A stretch of 40,031 bases of DNA from Gammaproteobacteria bacterium (GTDB lineage Bacteria; Pseudomonadota; Gammaproteobacteria; Steroidobacterales; Steroidobacteraceae): assembly GCA_021773365.1 (NCBI GenBank), contig JAJFKF010000011.1:1-40031 (forward strand), read 5' to 3'. Every line of letters begins with the position of its first letter. The first letter of the stretch is position 1. Under the pieces are notes generated by a model that was given only the letters and a program-made list of their open reading frames with translations, did not search any database and was not told the origin of the DNA. Shown piece after piece: positions 1 to 11,555 of this stretch. Both the position numbers and the translations under genes were made by a program.

Positions 1-1
1 T

Positions 2-727
2 GTTCTCGGGCTGGGGCAGGTGCTGTTCGAACAAGGCTTTGATGTCTTTCGCCTCAATCTGCGCGATCACGGTCCCACGCATCATCTCAATCGTGAGCTG
101 TTCCATTCCTGCCGGTTGAGCGATGTGACCGGCGCGGTGCGTTGCGTGCAGGCGATGTTTCCAGAGCAGCGGCTCAGCCTTGCGGGCTTTTCTCTGGGTG
201 GCAATTTTGCGTTGCGTACCGGCGCGCGCGCCGCGCAGTCCGGTCTGCGTCTGCACCGGATCGTTGCGATTTCGCCGGTGCTCGACCCGCAGGTGACGAT
301 GGCGGCGCTGGAGCACGGGTTTTTCGTGTACCGGCGCCATTTTGTCTGGAAATGGACGTGCTCGCTGCGGCGCAAGCAGCAGGCCTGGCCCGGACACTAC
401 GACTTCAGTGAGTTGCTGCGCACCCCTACGCTCACGCACATGACCGACCAGCTGGTGCGCCGGCACACGGATTTCCCCGATCTGGACAGCTACCTGCGCG
501 GCTACGCCATCGTCGGCGATACGCTGCGCAGCCTGGCAGTGCCCAGTCGTATCATCACTGCGGCGGACGACCCCATCGTGCCGGAGCGGGAGCTGGCGCG
601 GCTGCCGGATGTGCCGGCGCTGCGCGTGACCCGTACCCGCAATGGCGGGCACTGCGGATTTGTCGGCCGAATCGGTGCGGAGAGCTGGATCGCACAGACA
701 GTGCTGGGCGAGCTGCAGGCGGATTAG
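2..727 (+). CDS. YheT-type alpha/beta hydrolase, 5' end cut by window edge
   Basis: The reading frame is open to the left edge, so this is a C-terminal fragment; the GTG at 20 is probably internal. Numbering from that GTG, the nucleophile elbow GFSLGG places the catalytic serine at residue 58. An acid-loop aspartate lies in AADDPIVPE, and the catalytic histidine is in GGHCGF at about residue 211. The stretch FRLNLRDHGPTHHLN followed by LFHSC is typical of the YheT/YMR210w family of predicted esterases. Family members are cytosolic hydrolases with poorly defined substrates. The family call is fairly secure; the substrate is unknown. Confidence 0.85.
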   Translation, partial: VLGLGQVLFEQGFDVFRLNLRDHGPTHHLNRELFHSCRLSDVTGAVRCVQAMFPEQRLSLAGFSLGGNFALRTGARAAQSGLRLHRIVAISPVLDPQVTMAALEHGFFVYRRHFVWKWTCSLRRKQQAWPGHYDFSELLRTPTLTHMTDQLVRRHTDFPDLDSYLRGYAIVGDTLRSLAVPSRIITAADDPIVPERELARLPDVPALRVTRTRNGGHCGFVGRIGAESWIAQTVLGELQAD

Positions 728-793
728 CGCTGCTGGCTCACGGCAACCGGATGAGGTAAGTTCGATGGCCTACAGTCAGTGGGGGAGCGGAAA

Positions 794-2170
794 ATGAACT
801 ACAACATTGTGCTTCGGAGCCGGAGCATCATGCTGCTGTCGGTGTTTTTGTTGCCTGGCATCCTGGGTGCGCCGTCCATCCAGACCGCCGATGCGCAACT
901 GCTGGACCGCCTGAAGAATCGGGTGATCAACGAGACCATGCGTCACGCGGAGCGGAAGGCCGTGGAAGCCGCCCGCCGCTCACTCGACCTGTCCGAGGAT
1001 GCCATCGTCTGCGCTGCCACAGATCAGAAATGCATCAAGGACGCCCGTGCCAAGGGCAAGGAGCCGGTGATCGTCGATGAAGACGGCAAGCCGGTCTCCG
1101 GCTACGAACCAGCCAGCTCCGGCCAGGAGGCAGCAGGCGCCAACGCCAGTCCGGACGCCGCGAACGCCAGCGCCGTGGGGCAGGGCATATGGGCCAATTA
1201 CGATTTCGTCTCCGGGGAACGGGTGATCTACTACCACGACTTCGAGGGCACGCGCACCGGCAACTTCCCCTCGCGGCTGGATTACATCGCCGGCAATCTC
1301 GACGTGGTGGAGCTGGGCGAGGACAGGAACAAGGTACTGCGAGTGGGTGAGGGCACCAGCGAGCGTGGCCCTTCCGGCACCGGCTGTTTCACCATTCCGC
1401 TTCCCGAGACGCTGCCCGAGCGTTACACCATCGAGTTCAAGGTCCGCTCCAGCGATCCCCTGCGGCGCAGCAGCGTCACCCTGTTCTCCGACGGCAGTGA
1501 CAATACGCCCGACACCCGCTGCACCTATGCGCCCAAGCCGAATGTGCTGGTAAGCGGCAAGTATCGCGGCCTGATTCTGCCCGGCAGCGGCAAGTCCGGC
1601 ACGAACAAGCCGGTGACGCCCAACGAATGGGTGGACGTGGCCATCACCGTCGACGGGCCGTACTGGAAGATGTACGTCGATGGCGAGCGCGTGGCCAACG
1701 TGCCGAAGTACGATTTTCCGCGCGCACCGAAGCTGCACGTGTTCATGACCACCTATCGCTATTCGTTGCTGCTGGATGACATCCGCATTGCCGAGGGCGG
1801 TCCGCGCTCCCTGTACGACGATCTGCAGGCGGCGGGTTTTGTATCCACCACGGCCATCCGTTTCGATACCGGCAGTGCCAGGCTGCGGCCGGAATCCACT
1901 GGCATCCTGAACGACGTGCTCGCCATGCTGGAGGATTACGAGGACGTTCAGCTGCTGATCGAGGGCCACACCGACAACCAGGGCGCGGACGCATCCAACC
2001 AGACGTTGTCCGAACAGCGCGCCGCTGCCGTGGCCGCCTATCTCACCGGGCGCGGGGTCGATACCGGCAGGCTGGAGACCGTGGGGCACGGTGAAGGTCA
2101 GGCGGTGGCGGATAACGCTACTGCTGAAGGGCGGGCGATGAATCGCCGCGTGGTGTTCCGGCAACGGTAG
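794..2170 (+). CDS. OmpA-domain envelope protein with lectin-like middle domain
   Basis: The frame opens at a GTG at 779, but the ATG at 794 follows GGGGGAG at 781-787 with a six-base gap and is preferred, giving 458 aa. An N-terminal signal peptide probably ends near ADAQ (about residue 35). An acidic, alanine-rich linker follows. The middle region (about 130-330) has the DFVSGERVIYYHDFEG start and beta-rich pattern of a concanavalin/laminin-G-like domain. The last ~105 residues are an OmpA C-terminal domain: IRFDTGSARLRPES, EGHTDNQG and LSEQRAAAVAAYL, carrying the aspartate and arginine that bind diaminopimelate in peptidoglycan. It probably tethers an exposed beta-sandwich to the wall. No N-terminal barrel is visible, so it is not classical OmpA. 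Confidence 0.85.
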   Translation: MNYNIVLRSRSIMLLSVFLLPGILGAPSIQTADAQLLDRLKNRVINETMRHAERKAVEAARRSLDLSEDAIVCAATDQKCIKDARAKGKEPVIVDEDGKPVSGYEPASSGQEAAGANASPDAANASAVGQGIWANYDFVSGERVIYYHDFEGTRTGNFPSRLDYIAGNLDVVELGEDRNKVLRVGEGTSERGPSGTGCFTIPLPETLPERYTIEFKVRSSDPLRRSSVTLFSDGSDNTPDTRCTYAPKPNVLVSGKYRGLILPGSGKSGTNKPVTPNEWVDVAITVDGPYWKMYVDGERVANVPKYDFPRAPKLHVFMTTYRYSLLLDDIRIAEGGPRSLYDDLQAAGFVSTTAIRFDTGSARLRPESTGILNDVLAMLEDYEDVQLLIEGHTDNQGADASNQTLSEQRAAAVAAYLTGRGVDTGRLETVGHGEGQAVADNATAEGRAMNRRVVFRQR

Positions 2171-2196
2171 CCGCGGGTGCCCGGAAACACGCCTAG

Positions 2197-2221
2197 AAAC
2201 ACCGGCACAGAAGGGTGTTTT
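2197..2221 (+). terminator. Possible intrinsic terminator after the OmpA-domain gene
   Basis: AAACACC (2197-2203) can pair with GGTGTTT (2214-2220) around a ten-base loop, and the 3' arm ends in four T residues. It lies 27 bases after the OmpA-gene stop codon. The stem is short and not very GC-rich, so this is tentative. Confidence 0.35.
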
Positions 2222-2321
2222 GGTGTACTCTTGCCGCGGGCTCGTGGTCTTTATTTGCGTCCGCCGTTTCACGGGCATCCACCGCGGCAACCACTTCAGG
2301 GAATCTCCCGATTCATCGTCC

Positions 2322-2468
2322 ATGATCACAGGCCTGATCGTCAGTCTTTCGGTGTTTATTCTTTATCTGGCCGTGCGCTGGAAAGATTCGCGAACGGAGA
2401 TTACCCGCCTGAAAATCCAGGTGGCCTCCCTGAAGCGCCAGTTGGTGACCCACGGGCGCGCACGCTGA
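2322..2468 (+). CDS. Small single-span membrane protein, 48 aa
   Basis: The product begins with a hydrophobic helix (residues 2-18, ITGLIVSLSVFILYLAV). A charged, heptad-like segment follows (SRTEITRLKIQVASLKRQL) that could form a short coiled coil. There is no good Shine-Dalgarno sequence directly before the ATG at 2322; an upstream GTG in frame at 2220 would add 34 unlikely-looking residues. The layout of one membrane span plus a cytoplasmic coiled coil is common among small envelope proteins, but I do not recognise the family. It lies 42 bases before the next gene. Confidence 0.5.
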   Translation: MITGLIVSLSVFILYLAVRWKDSRTEITRLKIQVASLKRQLVTHGRAR

Positions 2469-2510
2469 TGTGTGTGCATCTGCGAACCAGACAACCAATA
2501 GAGGAGCCTC

Positions 2511-2702
2511 ATGGCTAGCCCCAATTACCGGCAGGCCAAGCGCCAGAAGGAACTGCTGCGCAAGACCAAGAAGCAGCGCAAGCAGCAGCGGCGCAGCGAA
2601 CGTTCCCCTGGAGATGCCGAGCCCGTCGACGGTGCCGAGGCGGGCAGCAGTGCAGCACCCGCAGCACCTGTGACGACCGCGACGACCGGGAAGATCGGAT
2701 GA
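2511..2702 (+). CDS. Small, very basic conserved-type protein, 63 aa
   Basis: The ATG is preceded by GAGGAG at 2501-2506. The N-terminal half is strongly basic (RQAKRQKELLRKTKKQRKQQ) and the C-terminal half is a low-complexity alanine, threonine and glutamate tail. The start MASPNYRQAKRQKELL resembles a widespread proteobacterial family of short lysine-rich proteins of unknown function. The stop overlaps the next start in an ATGA (2699-2702), so the two are translationally coupled. The basic helix could bind nucleic acid, but that is only a guess from composition. Confidence 0.65.
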   Translation: MASPNYRQAKRQKELLRKTKKQRKQQRRSERSPGDAEPVDGAEAGSSAAPAAPVTTATTGKIG

Positions 2703-3109
2703 GATTCTCCGCAGCCAATCCAAAGGCGCAGATTCTGCAGCGCAGGGAACGCTGGAAACGCGACCATGCTGCCTCTGCCACGGTGGGAAGCCTCTTCCCG
2801 ACGGTGCAGTGCATCCATATTCAGCTCGGGTTTTCCGGCGCCGTCACCTCTGATCCGGTGCCTCAGGCGCATGTCATGCATCCGCCGGCCAAGGCCTTCT
2901 TTAATTTTCTGTGCCCCTTCGCCGACTGTGACGGTCACTATGACCTCAGCGCGGTGGTTGCCGGGCTGATGAAGGCTCGCACGCCACGCAAGGACGGAAA
3001 GCTGGAGTGCACCGGCATGCGTTTCAAGGGTGGCACGGGCAAGCAGCCCTGCCAGCTGCAGTTGCACTATGAAATCAAGGTGGACTACCAGCGCGCCGCC
3101 ACGGCATAG
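2699..3109 (+). CDS. Hypothetical protein with a cysteine pattern, 136 aa
   Basis: The start overlaps the stop of the basic small protein by four bases. The product is soluble with no signal peptide. It contains FLCPFADCDGHYDL, then LECTGMRF, then KQPCQLQLHYEI: a CPxxxC pair followed by two spaced cysteines, which could form a zinc-ribbon-like site or disulfides. I do not recognise a characterised family. Coupling to the basic protein suggests the pair act together. The gene converges on glgX, with 46 bases between the stops and no clear terminator. Confidence 0.65.
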   Translation: MRFSAANPKAQILQRRERWKRDHAASATVGSLFPTVQCIHIQLGFSGAVTSDPVPQAHVMHPPAKAFFNFLCPFADCDGHYDLSAVVAGLMKARTPRKDGKLECTGMRFKGGTGKQPCQLQLHYEIKVDYQRAATA

Positions 3110-3155
3110 CGCCCGTTCCTGCCGTTTGCACCGCTGATCCGTCGATGTCGTCCTG

Positions 3156-5276
<2,121 letters not shown>

Positions 5277-5326
5277 GGATTACTCCGTCAAATTCCCTTT
5301 TCTCTCTTTTCAGGAGGGGGGGAGGC

Positions 5327-8300
5327 TTACAGGTCGGGGGTCGGCGCGCCGGCGGCGAGCAACCCCTGCAGTGGAATGTCCACCCAATCAGCGCCGTTGT
5401 CGAGTGCGCAACGCAGCTTGTAGAAGGTCTTCTCCAGTTCGAACAGCTCCAGCAATGGTGCAACCTGCCCGAAATCACCATACAGCGGCGTGTCGCGCAC
5501 CACCCCGGTGTACGCCTTGATGAATCTCGAGCGTGCAAAGAGTTCCCAGTCGTGCGCCTGCGGACCCAGTATGGCGTAGTCGCGCGGCTGCCCGGCGGCG
5601 TAGGCGCGTAGTGACGTGAAGCGGGCATGGCGGAAGGACTGCAACATACCGGCGACGTCACGCAGCGGTGAATGCCGGGCGCGTCTTTCTTCTGCTGTTC
5701 CCTCTGGTTCGCCTTCGAAATCGATGATGATGAAGTCGTTGCGCCGTACCAGCACCTGCCCGAGGTGGTAGTCGCCGTGGTAGCGGGTCAGCAATCCCTG
5801 CGTCTCTGTCTGGCTTACCCCAGCGATGCGCTGCAGGAACGACTCGCGCAGCGCGAGAACCCGTCCGGCAAGGGCATGGACCTCCGCGGGCAGGGTCTGC
5901 AGCTGTGCGGCCAGCAGATCGAGGCTGGTCTCCGCCTGCTGCAGTACGCGTTTCACCCATGCAGCCAGATCGTCCCTTGTCGCCGGTCGCGGATTGAAGG
6001 CTGGATCCTCGCTGGGGGTTGCCAGCGCCATGTGCAATTGCGCCGTTCGCCGCGCCAGCGTATCGATCAGCTCCAGAAAGCCGCCGTGGGCATGTGCGGT
6101 GGCCGGCGCCCCGCCGCCGCCATGGCCTTCGAAGAAACGCGTCAGGTAATCAAGCGTGTAGTGCCAGGCGTCGCCCTGGTTGGAAACGAACGGCTGCAGC
6201 AGCGCCAGCGTCGCCGGTCCGTCACTGCCGTCGGAGCTGAGATACTCGAGGGCGCCGAGCACCGGCACGCAGTGAGGGAAGCGGACCTGTTCGGTGAGGT
6301 AGCGACCGACTTCCAGTTCCGGATTCACGCCCGGACGCAGATTGCGGTAGACCTTCAGCAGCAGCGAGTTGCCCACTTTCACCGTGGTGTTTGTTCCCTG
6401 CACCAGCAGCGGATGGGCATGCATGGCCTGGATGCCGCGCACGCCGGCAGTCATCGAATTCCGGTAGGCCTGGGTGGTACAGCAGCGCAAGCTGCCGTGC
6501 GCCCAGTCCAACTGAGCGCTCTCGCCAATCGCCGTAACTATCGCGCGGCAGAAGGCTTCGTCGCTGAATGCATCGCCAAGGATGCCCACCTGTGCCTGCT
6601 GGCGTACGCGCGCCACGGCGACGGGCAGTTGCGCGCGCATCCTGGCTTCGTCGGCGTCTTCCCAGGTCAGGGCAAGCGGGAGGAAGTAGTGCTTCTGGCC
6701 CAGCCGGTTGTCTATCTGCAGCCGGGTAAGCAGCCAGCGGTCCTCGCCGACGGTCCACTCGCAGTAGTCGGCCAGTTGCACGCGCTCAATCGCTTCGTGG
6801 CTGGTGGTGCACCAGTGCTGGGCTGCCACGTAGGCGGGCAGCGCCTCGACTTCAAGCTGTCGACGCACCCGATCGGCCATTTCACCGCGCCAGGGCACGA
6901 CGCGCTCACGGAACAGGCTGTTCCAGCCGTCAAACAACACCAGCGTCGGCAGTTGCTCGCGTGGCATGCGCTCCTCGTGCCAGGGGGGCTCCTCGGCATC
7001 GGTTGATAGCCGGAACCAGTAGAAGGCATAGCCGGGCAACGTCAGCAGGTAGGGCAACTCGCCGACAGGCGGAAAGGAAGTGCGGCCGATCATTTCCACT
7101 GGCACTCGACCTTTGTAGGCCGACAGATCCAGCTCCACTGCCTGTGCCGAGCGAGCCAGGTTGGCCACGCACAGGATGCTGTCGTTTCCGAGTTCACGGA
7201 TATAGGCGAGGATCTTGCGGTTGCCGGGACGGGAGAAGGTCAGCGTGCCGCGCCCGAAGGCCTGGGAGGAGCCACGCACGCGCAACATGCGTTGCATCCA
7301 GTTCAGCAGTGATGAGGGCTCGCGCAGTTGCGCCTCCACGTTCACAGCCTGGTAGCCGTATACCGGATCCATGATGGGCGGCAGGTACAGTTGCTGCGGA
7401 TCAGCGCGCGAGAAGCCGGCATTGCGGTCCGGGCTCCATTGCATGGGCGTGCGCACGCCGTTGCGGTCGCCGAGGAAGATGTTGTCGCCCATGCCGATCT
7501 CATCGCCGTAGTAGATGACGGGAGTCCCGGGCATGGACAGCAGCAGACTGTTCATCAGTTTGATGCGCTCCGGATCATTCTCCATCAGCGGTGCGAGGCG
7601 GCGGCGAATGCCAAGATTGATGCGGGCACGCTGATCGGCGGCGTACATGCGGTACATGTAGTCGCGTTCCTTGCTGGTCACCATCTCCAGGGTGAGTTCA
7701 TCGTGGTTGCGCAGGAAGATGGCCCACTGGCAGTTGTGCGGAATATCGGGGGTCTGCTGCATGATCTCCACGATGGGATGGCGGTCCTCCTGGGCGATGG
7801 CCATGTACATGCGCGGCATGAGCGGGAAGTGGAAGGCCATATGGCATTCGTCGCCGAGGGCGCCGGTTTCGCTGTCGCTGCTCCCTTCGCCGCCAAAATA
7901 GTCGCGTACGTCCTCCGGCCACTGGTTGGCTTCGCCGAGCAGCATGCGTCCGTCGTAGCGCTCGTCGATGGCGGCGCGCAGTTCCTTGATGACCTCATGG
8001 GTCTCGCGCAGGTTTTCGTTGCTGGTGCCCTCGCGTTCGCATAGATAAGGTATGGCGTCCAGCCGCAGGCCGTCCACGCCGAGGTCGAGCCAGAAGCGCA
8101 GCACGCTGATCACTGCCGCGCGCACCTGGGGATTGGCGTAGTTCAGGTCCGGCTGGTGGCTGAAGAAGCGGTGCCAGTAGTAGGCCCCGGCCTGCGCATC
8201 CCAGGCCCAGTTGGAGGTCTCGGTGTCGGTGAAGATGATGCGCGTGCCGGCGTACTTGTTGGGGGTATCGCTCCACACGTAGTAGTTGCGTTTGGCGGAG

Positions 8301-8659
8301 TCGGGGGGTGCGGCGCGTGCGGCCTGGAACCAGGGATGCTGGTCGGAGGTATGGTTGACCACCAGCTCGGTGATGACCTTGAGGCCTCGTTTGTGAGCTT
8401 CACGTATGAAAGTGCGGAAATCGGCGAGGGTGCCGTACTGCGGATGGATGTTGCGGTAGTCGGCGATATCGTAGCCATCGTCCTTGCCGGGGGAGGGGCA
8501 GAACGGCAGCAGCCAGATGGTGTTGACGCCCAGATCCTGAATGTAGTCAAGCTTCTGCGTCAGTCCGATGAAGTCGCCGATGCCGTCGTTGTTGCCGTCA
8601 GCGAAGGCGCGGACGTGCACCTGGTAGATGATGGCGTCTTTGTACCAGAGCTCATCCAT
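5327..8659 (-). CDS. treS: Trehalose synthase fused to maltokinase (TreS-Mak)
   Basis: The 1,110-aa protein joins two activities. The N-terminal GH13 domain interconverts trehalose and maltose: [24 protein letters not shown] (nucleophile D201), [12 protein letters not shown] (E243) and FLRNHDELT (D320). A beta domain ends near residue 545. The C-terminal maltokinase domain has [16 protein letters not shown] (nucleotide-binding lysine region), HGDYHLGQ (catalytic aspartate about 963) and IDFEGEP (metal-binding, about 979-985). It phosphorylates maltose to maltose 1-phosphate, the donor for GlgE-type glucan synthesis. No glgE lies in the window. The start is 24 bases after the glgB stop, so the genes are probably co-transcribed. 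Confidence 0.95.
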   Translation of the reverse strand: MDELWYKDAIIYQVHVRAFADGNNDGIGDFIGLTQKLDYIQDLGVNTIWLLPFCPSPGKDDGYDIADYRNIHPQYGTLADFRTFIREAHKRGLKVITELVVNHTSDQHPWFQAARAAPPDSAKRNYYVWSDTPNKYAGTRIIFTDTETSNWAWDAQAGAYYWHRFFSHQPDLNYANPQVRAAVISVLRFWLDLGVDGLRLDAIPYLCEREGTSNENLRETHEVIKELRAAIDERYDGRMLLGEANQWPEDVRDYFGGEGSSDSETGALGDECHMAFHFPLMPRMYMAIAQEDRHPIVEIMQQTPDIPHNCQWAIFLRNHDELTLEMVTSKERDYMYRMYAADQRARINLGIRRRLAPLMENDPERIKLMNSLLLSMPGTPVIYYGDEIGMGDNIFLGDRNGVRTPMQWSPDRNAGFSRADPQQLYLPPIMDPVYGYQAVNVEAQLREPSSLLNWMQRMLRVRGSSQAFGRGTLTFSRPGNRKILAYIRELGNDSILCVANLARSAQAVELDLSAYKGRVPVEMIGRTSFPPVGELPYLLTLPGYAFYWFRLSTDAEEPPWHEERMPREQLPTLVLFDGWNSLFRERVVPWRGEMADRVRRQLEVEALPAYVAAQHWCTTSHEAIERVQLADYCEWTVGEDRWLLTRLQIDNRLGQKHYFLPLALTWEDADEARMRAQLPVAVARVRQQAQVGILGDAFSDEAFCRAIVTAIGESAQLDWAHGSLRCCTTQAYRNSMTAGVRGIQAMHAHPLLVQGTNTTVKVGNSLLLKVYRNLRPGVNPELEVGRYLTEQVRFPHCVPVLGALEYLSSDGSDGPATLALLQPFVSNQGDAWHYTLDYLTRFFEGHGGGGAPATAHAHGGFLELIDTLARRTAQLHMALATPSEDPAFNPRPATRDDLAAWVKRVLQQAETSLDLLAAQLQTLPAEVHALAGRVLALRESFLQRIAGVSQTETQGLLTRYHGDYHLGQVLVRRNDFIIIDFEGEPEGTAEERRARHSPLRDVAGMLQSFRHARFTSLRAYAAGQPRDYAILGPQAHDWELFARSRFIKAYTGVVRDTPLYGDFGQVAPLLELFELEKTFYKLRCALDNGADWVDIPLQGLLAAGAPTPDL

Positions 8660-8683
8660 GGCCGGAAAACCTGGTTCGGGTAT

Positions 8684-10609
8684 TCATGCGGGGCCGAGTA
8701 TCAGCACTGCCAGTGGCGGCAGGCACAGTGTCAGTGAATGGCTGCGACCGTGGAAAGGAACCGCTGTGGCCTGCAGCGAGCCGCCATTGCCAAGGCCACT
8801 GCCGCCGTAGTGGTGTGCGTCGCTGTTCAGACGCTCGTTCCATGCCCCACCCTGGTTCACGCCGATGCGGTAGTTCTCCCGTGGCATGGGCGTGCAGTTG
8901 CACACCACCAGAACCTGGCGGGTGCGGTCGCGCGAGTAGCGTACGAAGCTGAAGATGCTGGACTGCGCATCGCTGCAGTCCACCCATTCGAAACCCTCGC
9001 CGCGGAAGTCCTCTTCGAACAGGGCCGCCTCGCCGCGGTACAGGCGGTTCAGGTCCTGCACCCAGCGTTGCACGCCCGCATGCAATGGATACTGCAGTAC
9101 GTGCCATTCCAGGCTTTCATCGTGCTGCCACTCGCGCTTCTGGCCAAACTCCCCGCCCATGAACAGGAGTTTTTTGCCTGGATGCGCCCACATGTAGCCG
9201 AGCAGCAGGCGCAGGTTGGCGAACTGCTGCCATTCGTCGCCGGGCATCCTGTCGATCAGCGAGCCCTTGCCGTGCACCACTTCGTCATGCGAAAGCGGCA
9301 GCATGAAGTTCTCGCTGAAGGCGTAGACCAGGCTGAAGGTCAGCTGGTCGTGGTGATACTTGCGGTTGACCGGATTGTTTTGAAAGTACCGCAGCGTGTC
9401 GTGCATCCAGCCCATATTCCATTTCAGGCCGAAACCCAGGCCGCCAAGGTAGATGGGGCGTGATACCAGGGGCCAGGCAGTGGATTCCTCGGCAATGGAC
9501 TGGGTGTCGGGGTAGTCGCGATACACGGCGGTGTTCAGTTCTTTCAGAAAGGACACCGCTTCCAGATTCTCGTGTCCGCCGTGGCGATTGGGGATCCATT
9601 CGCCAGCCTTGCGGGCATAGTCCAGGTAGAGCATGGAGGCTACCGCGTCCACGCGCACACCGTCGATGTGATACCGATCCAGCCAGAAAAGTGCGCTGCT
9701 GCCCAGGAAGCTGCGCACCTCGGCGCGGCCATAGTTGAAGATGGAGCTGCTCCATTCCGGATGAAAGCCCTGCCGCGGATCGGCGTGCTCATATAGATGA
9801 GTGCCATCGAAGAAACCCAGCCCGTGCGCGTCGGTGGGAAAGTGGGAAGGTACCCAGTCGAGGATCACCCCGATGCCCTGCTGGTGCAGGTGGTCGACCA
9901 GGTACATGAAATCCTGCGGGCTGCCGTAGCGCGCGCTGGGCGCGAAGTAGCCGGTGACCTGGTAACCCCAGGAGCCGAAGAACGGATGCTCCATGATCGG
10001 CATCAGCTCGACGTGGGTGAAGCCCATCTCCAGCACATACGCGGCGAGCTGGTGTGCCAGCTCACGATAGTTCAGTGAGCGGTTGCCGTCCTCCGGCACC
10101 CGTCGCCAGGAACCGGAGTGCACTTCGTAGACCGACATCGGGGCATCCAGCGCGTTGTGCCGGGCACGGTCTTTCATCCACTGGGCGTCATGCCACTCAT
10201 AGGAAAGATCGGCAACGATCGAAGCGGTGCGTGGCGGACACTCGCTCCTGAAGGCATAGGGGTCGGCCTTCTCACCGACATGATCGCCGGTGCGTGAACG
10301 CAGGTGGTACTTGTAGTGCGCGCCGGCGCCGATCCGTGGGATGAATCCCTCCCAGATGCCGGAATCGTCTTCGCATGCGTTCAGAGGATGTGTGCCGGCG
10401 CGCCAGTCGTTGAAATCGCCGATGACGCTGACCTGCGCCGCGTTGGGCGCCCATACGCCGAAGCGCGTGCCGGCAGCGCCGCCCACGGAGGTGAGATGCG
10501 CGCCCAGATGCTCGTAGGCGCGATACAGCGTCCCTTCTCGGAACAGGTACACATCCTGCTCCCCGAACGCCGAAATCCCTTCGGCCGTGACGGCGTGTGA
10601 ATTTGTCAT
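8684..10609 (-). CDS. glgB: 1,4-alpha-glucan branching enzyme GlgB
   Basis: This is a 641-aa GH13 branching enzyme, a little shorter than E. coli GlgB because the first N-terminal beta module is reduced. A CBM48 domain ([21 protein letters not shown]) precedes the barrel. Barrel motifs are [30 protein letters not shown] (nucleophile D321), IAEESTAWP (E374) and [12 protein letters not shown] (D442). I prefer the ATG at 10609. The frame stays open to 10714, but those 35 residues are antisense to the relic sigma sequence at 10670-10760 and have no family resemblance. First gene of the glgB-treS-glgX operon, divergent from the signalling array. No convincing Shine-Dalgarno precedes 10609. Confidence 0.93.
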   Translation of the reverse strand: MTNSHAVTAEGISAFGEQDVYLFREGTLYRAYEHLGAHLTSVGGAAGTRFGVWAPNAAQVSVIGDFNDWRAGTHPLNACEDDSGIWEGFIPRIGAGAHYKYHLRSRTGDHVGEKADPYAFRSECPPRTASIVADLSYEWHDAQWMKDRARHNALDAPMSVYEVHSGSWRRVPEDGNRSLNYRELAHQLAAYVLEMGFTHVELMPIMEHPFFGSWGYQVTGYFAPSARYGSPQDFMYLVDHLHQQGIGVILDWVPSHFPTDAHGLGFFDGTHLYEHADPRQGFHPEWSSSIFNYGRAEVRSFLGSSALFWLDRYHIDGVRVDAVASMLYLDYARKAGEWIPNRHGGHENLEAVSFLKELNTAVYRDYPDTQSIAEESTAWPLVSRPIYLGGLGFGLKWNMGWMHDTLRYFQNNPVNRKYHHDQLTFSLVYAFSENFMLPLSHDEVVHGKGSLIDRMPGDEWQQFANLRLLLGYMWAHPGKKLLFMGGEFGQKREWQHDESLEWHVLQYPLHAGVQRWVQDLNRLYRGEAALFEEDFRGEGFEWVDCSDAQSSIFSFVRYSRDRTRQVLVVCNCTPMPRENYRIGVNQGGAWNERLNSDAHHYGGSGLGNGGSLQATAVPFHGRSHSLTLCLPPLAVLILGPA

Positions 10610-10669
10610 GGGAGCGCCCGAGTCTAGTCCGCCGGTTATGTTGAAGTAAACCGAGGCTTTGCCCTGACC

Positions 10670-10836
10670 GCCGGCAGGGTGTAAGAAGGAGTCCGTGGAC
10701 ATCGCCGCGCGCAATCGCTGGATCGCAGCCCATATCCTGCCGCATGAAGCCGAGGTCAGGGCGCGAGTTGTGCGGCGGCCCCGCCCCTCGCGCTCCGGGT
10801 GGGGGATCCGGCGCCGCAGTTCGAGGTGATGACCTG
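10670..10836 (+). pseudogene. Deletion scar: sigma gene 5' end joined to thioredoxin-like gene
   Basis: Bases 10670-10760 closely match the leader and first ~22 codons of the cassette-2 sigma gene (15861-15953), including GCCGGCAGGGTGTAAGA and a GTG start at 10695. From about 10761 the sequence switches to the signal-peptide and N-terminal region of the thioredoxin-like gene (20917-20994), reading [20 protein letters not shown] in that gene's frame. The two parts are out of frame with each other, and the sigma frame stops at 10827. It looks like what is left after the body of a second sigma-FecR-receptor cassette was lost. Homology ends near 10836; no gene is visible from there to 10982. Confidence 0.8.
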
Positions 10837-10895
10837 CCTATTCCGCTATTCCCGCCGCCATCACGGTCCGGGCTCCAGTTACATACAGACCCGCG

Positions 10896-10905
10896 CCGTA
10901 CAATA
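10896..10905 (+). promoter_or_regulatory. Possible cassette-1 regulatory half-site
   Basis: CCGTACAATA lies 77 bases before the first sigma gene. Its reverse complement occurs within the palindrome CCGTATTGTACGG just before the receptor gene of the same cassette (12559-12571). A motif before both the sigma and receptor genes would fit shared control, but the opposite orientation and short length make this weak. Confidence 0.3.
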
Positions 10906-10982
10906 ATCCTCCGCGCCGGGGAAAGAATGCATCAACCTCGTATGAGATCGTTCCTGCGCGTGGTACGTTCGGCGGCACACTC

Positions 10983-11555
10983 ATGATGCCCCGACCACAT
11001 TCGCCGTCCGCCTCGAGCATCAGTACCGGTGATGCCGCGCGCCAGCAGCTCTTTAGCCGCTTCCATGCAGCGCTGGTGCGTTTCTTTGTGCGCCGCATCC
11101 GCGTCGAGGCCCATGCCGAGGACCTGGCGCAGGACACATTGCTTCGCGTCCTCAAGGCCCGTGGCTTCGATCAGGCCCAGGATGCGGAGAAATACGTCTT
11201 TCGCGTTGCCATCAATCAATTGCGCAACTACCGCAGCCGCGTTGAGTGCCTCGATCATCCGGCCCTGCACGTCGATATCGATACGGCGCTTGCAGGGGCA
11301 GGCGATCAGCGGCTGGTGGAGGATTTCTCCCCCGAGCGGGTCTTGATAGGCAGGGATTCGCTTGCCGAGGCGCTGCGTGTGCTCGCCGGTCTGGATGAGC
11401 GTACGCGCAATATTTTCGTGTTGTTCAAACTGGAGAACATGCGGCAGAAGGAGATCGCAGCCTTGTACGGCATTGGCCAGAGCACCGTCGAGAAGCATGT
11501 CATGAAGGCGACGGCGCATCTGCTCGCTTACCGGGGAGACCAGGAAAGCCCATGA
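10983..11555 (+). CDS. ECF sigma factor, FecI type (cassette 1)
   Basis: A 190-aa sigma-70-family factor with only regions 2 and 4. Region 2 spans about residues 20-95 (HAEDLAQDTLLRVLKA and the promoter-melting helix EKYVFRVAINQLRNYR). Region 4 spans about 125-180, with the helix-turn-helix MRQKEIAALYGIGQSTVEKHV. It should direct RNA polymerase to its cassette's promoters when released by the FecR protein next door. Two ATG codons are in tandem at 10983 and 10986; neither has a strong ribosome binding site. The stop overlaps the next start in ATGA. The sequence is very different from the sigma factors of cassettes 2-4. Confidence 0.93.
   Translation: MMPRPHSPSASSISTGDAARQQLFSRFHAALVRFFVRRIRVEAHAEDLAQDTLLRVLKARGFDQAQDAEKYVFRVAINQLRNYRSRVECLDHPALHVDIDTALAGAGDQRLVEDFSPERVLIGRDSLAEALRVLAGLDERTRNIFVLFKLENMRQKEIAALYGIGQSTVEKHVMKATAHLLAYRGDQESP

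Noticed and set aside
980-2329. Long minus-strand open frame across the OmpA-domain gene
   Set aside because: GC-rich antisense shadow; the plus strand encodes clear OmpA motifs and the minus translation is low-complexity with no family motifs.
5672-7006. 444-codon plus-strand frame inside treS
   Set aside because: Antisense to a well-conserved maltokinase region; translation resembles no family and lacks a ribosome site.
10621-10650. Possible glgB promoter TTTACT-N18-TAGACT on the minus strand
   Set aside because: Each box matches the consensus at only four of six bases, and the start codon would be about five bases from the transcript start.
10610-10714. Longer GlgB N-terminus starting at 10714
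   Set aside because: These codons are the complementary strand of the relic sigma sequence and add no GlgB homology.
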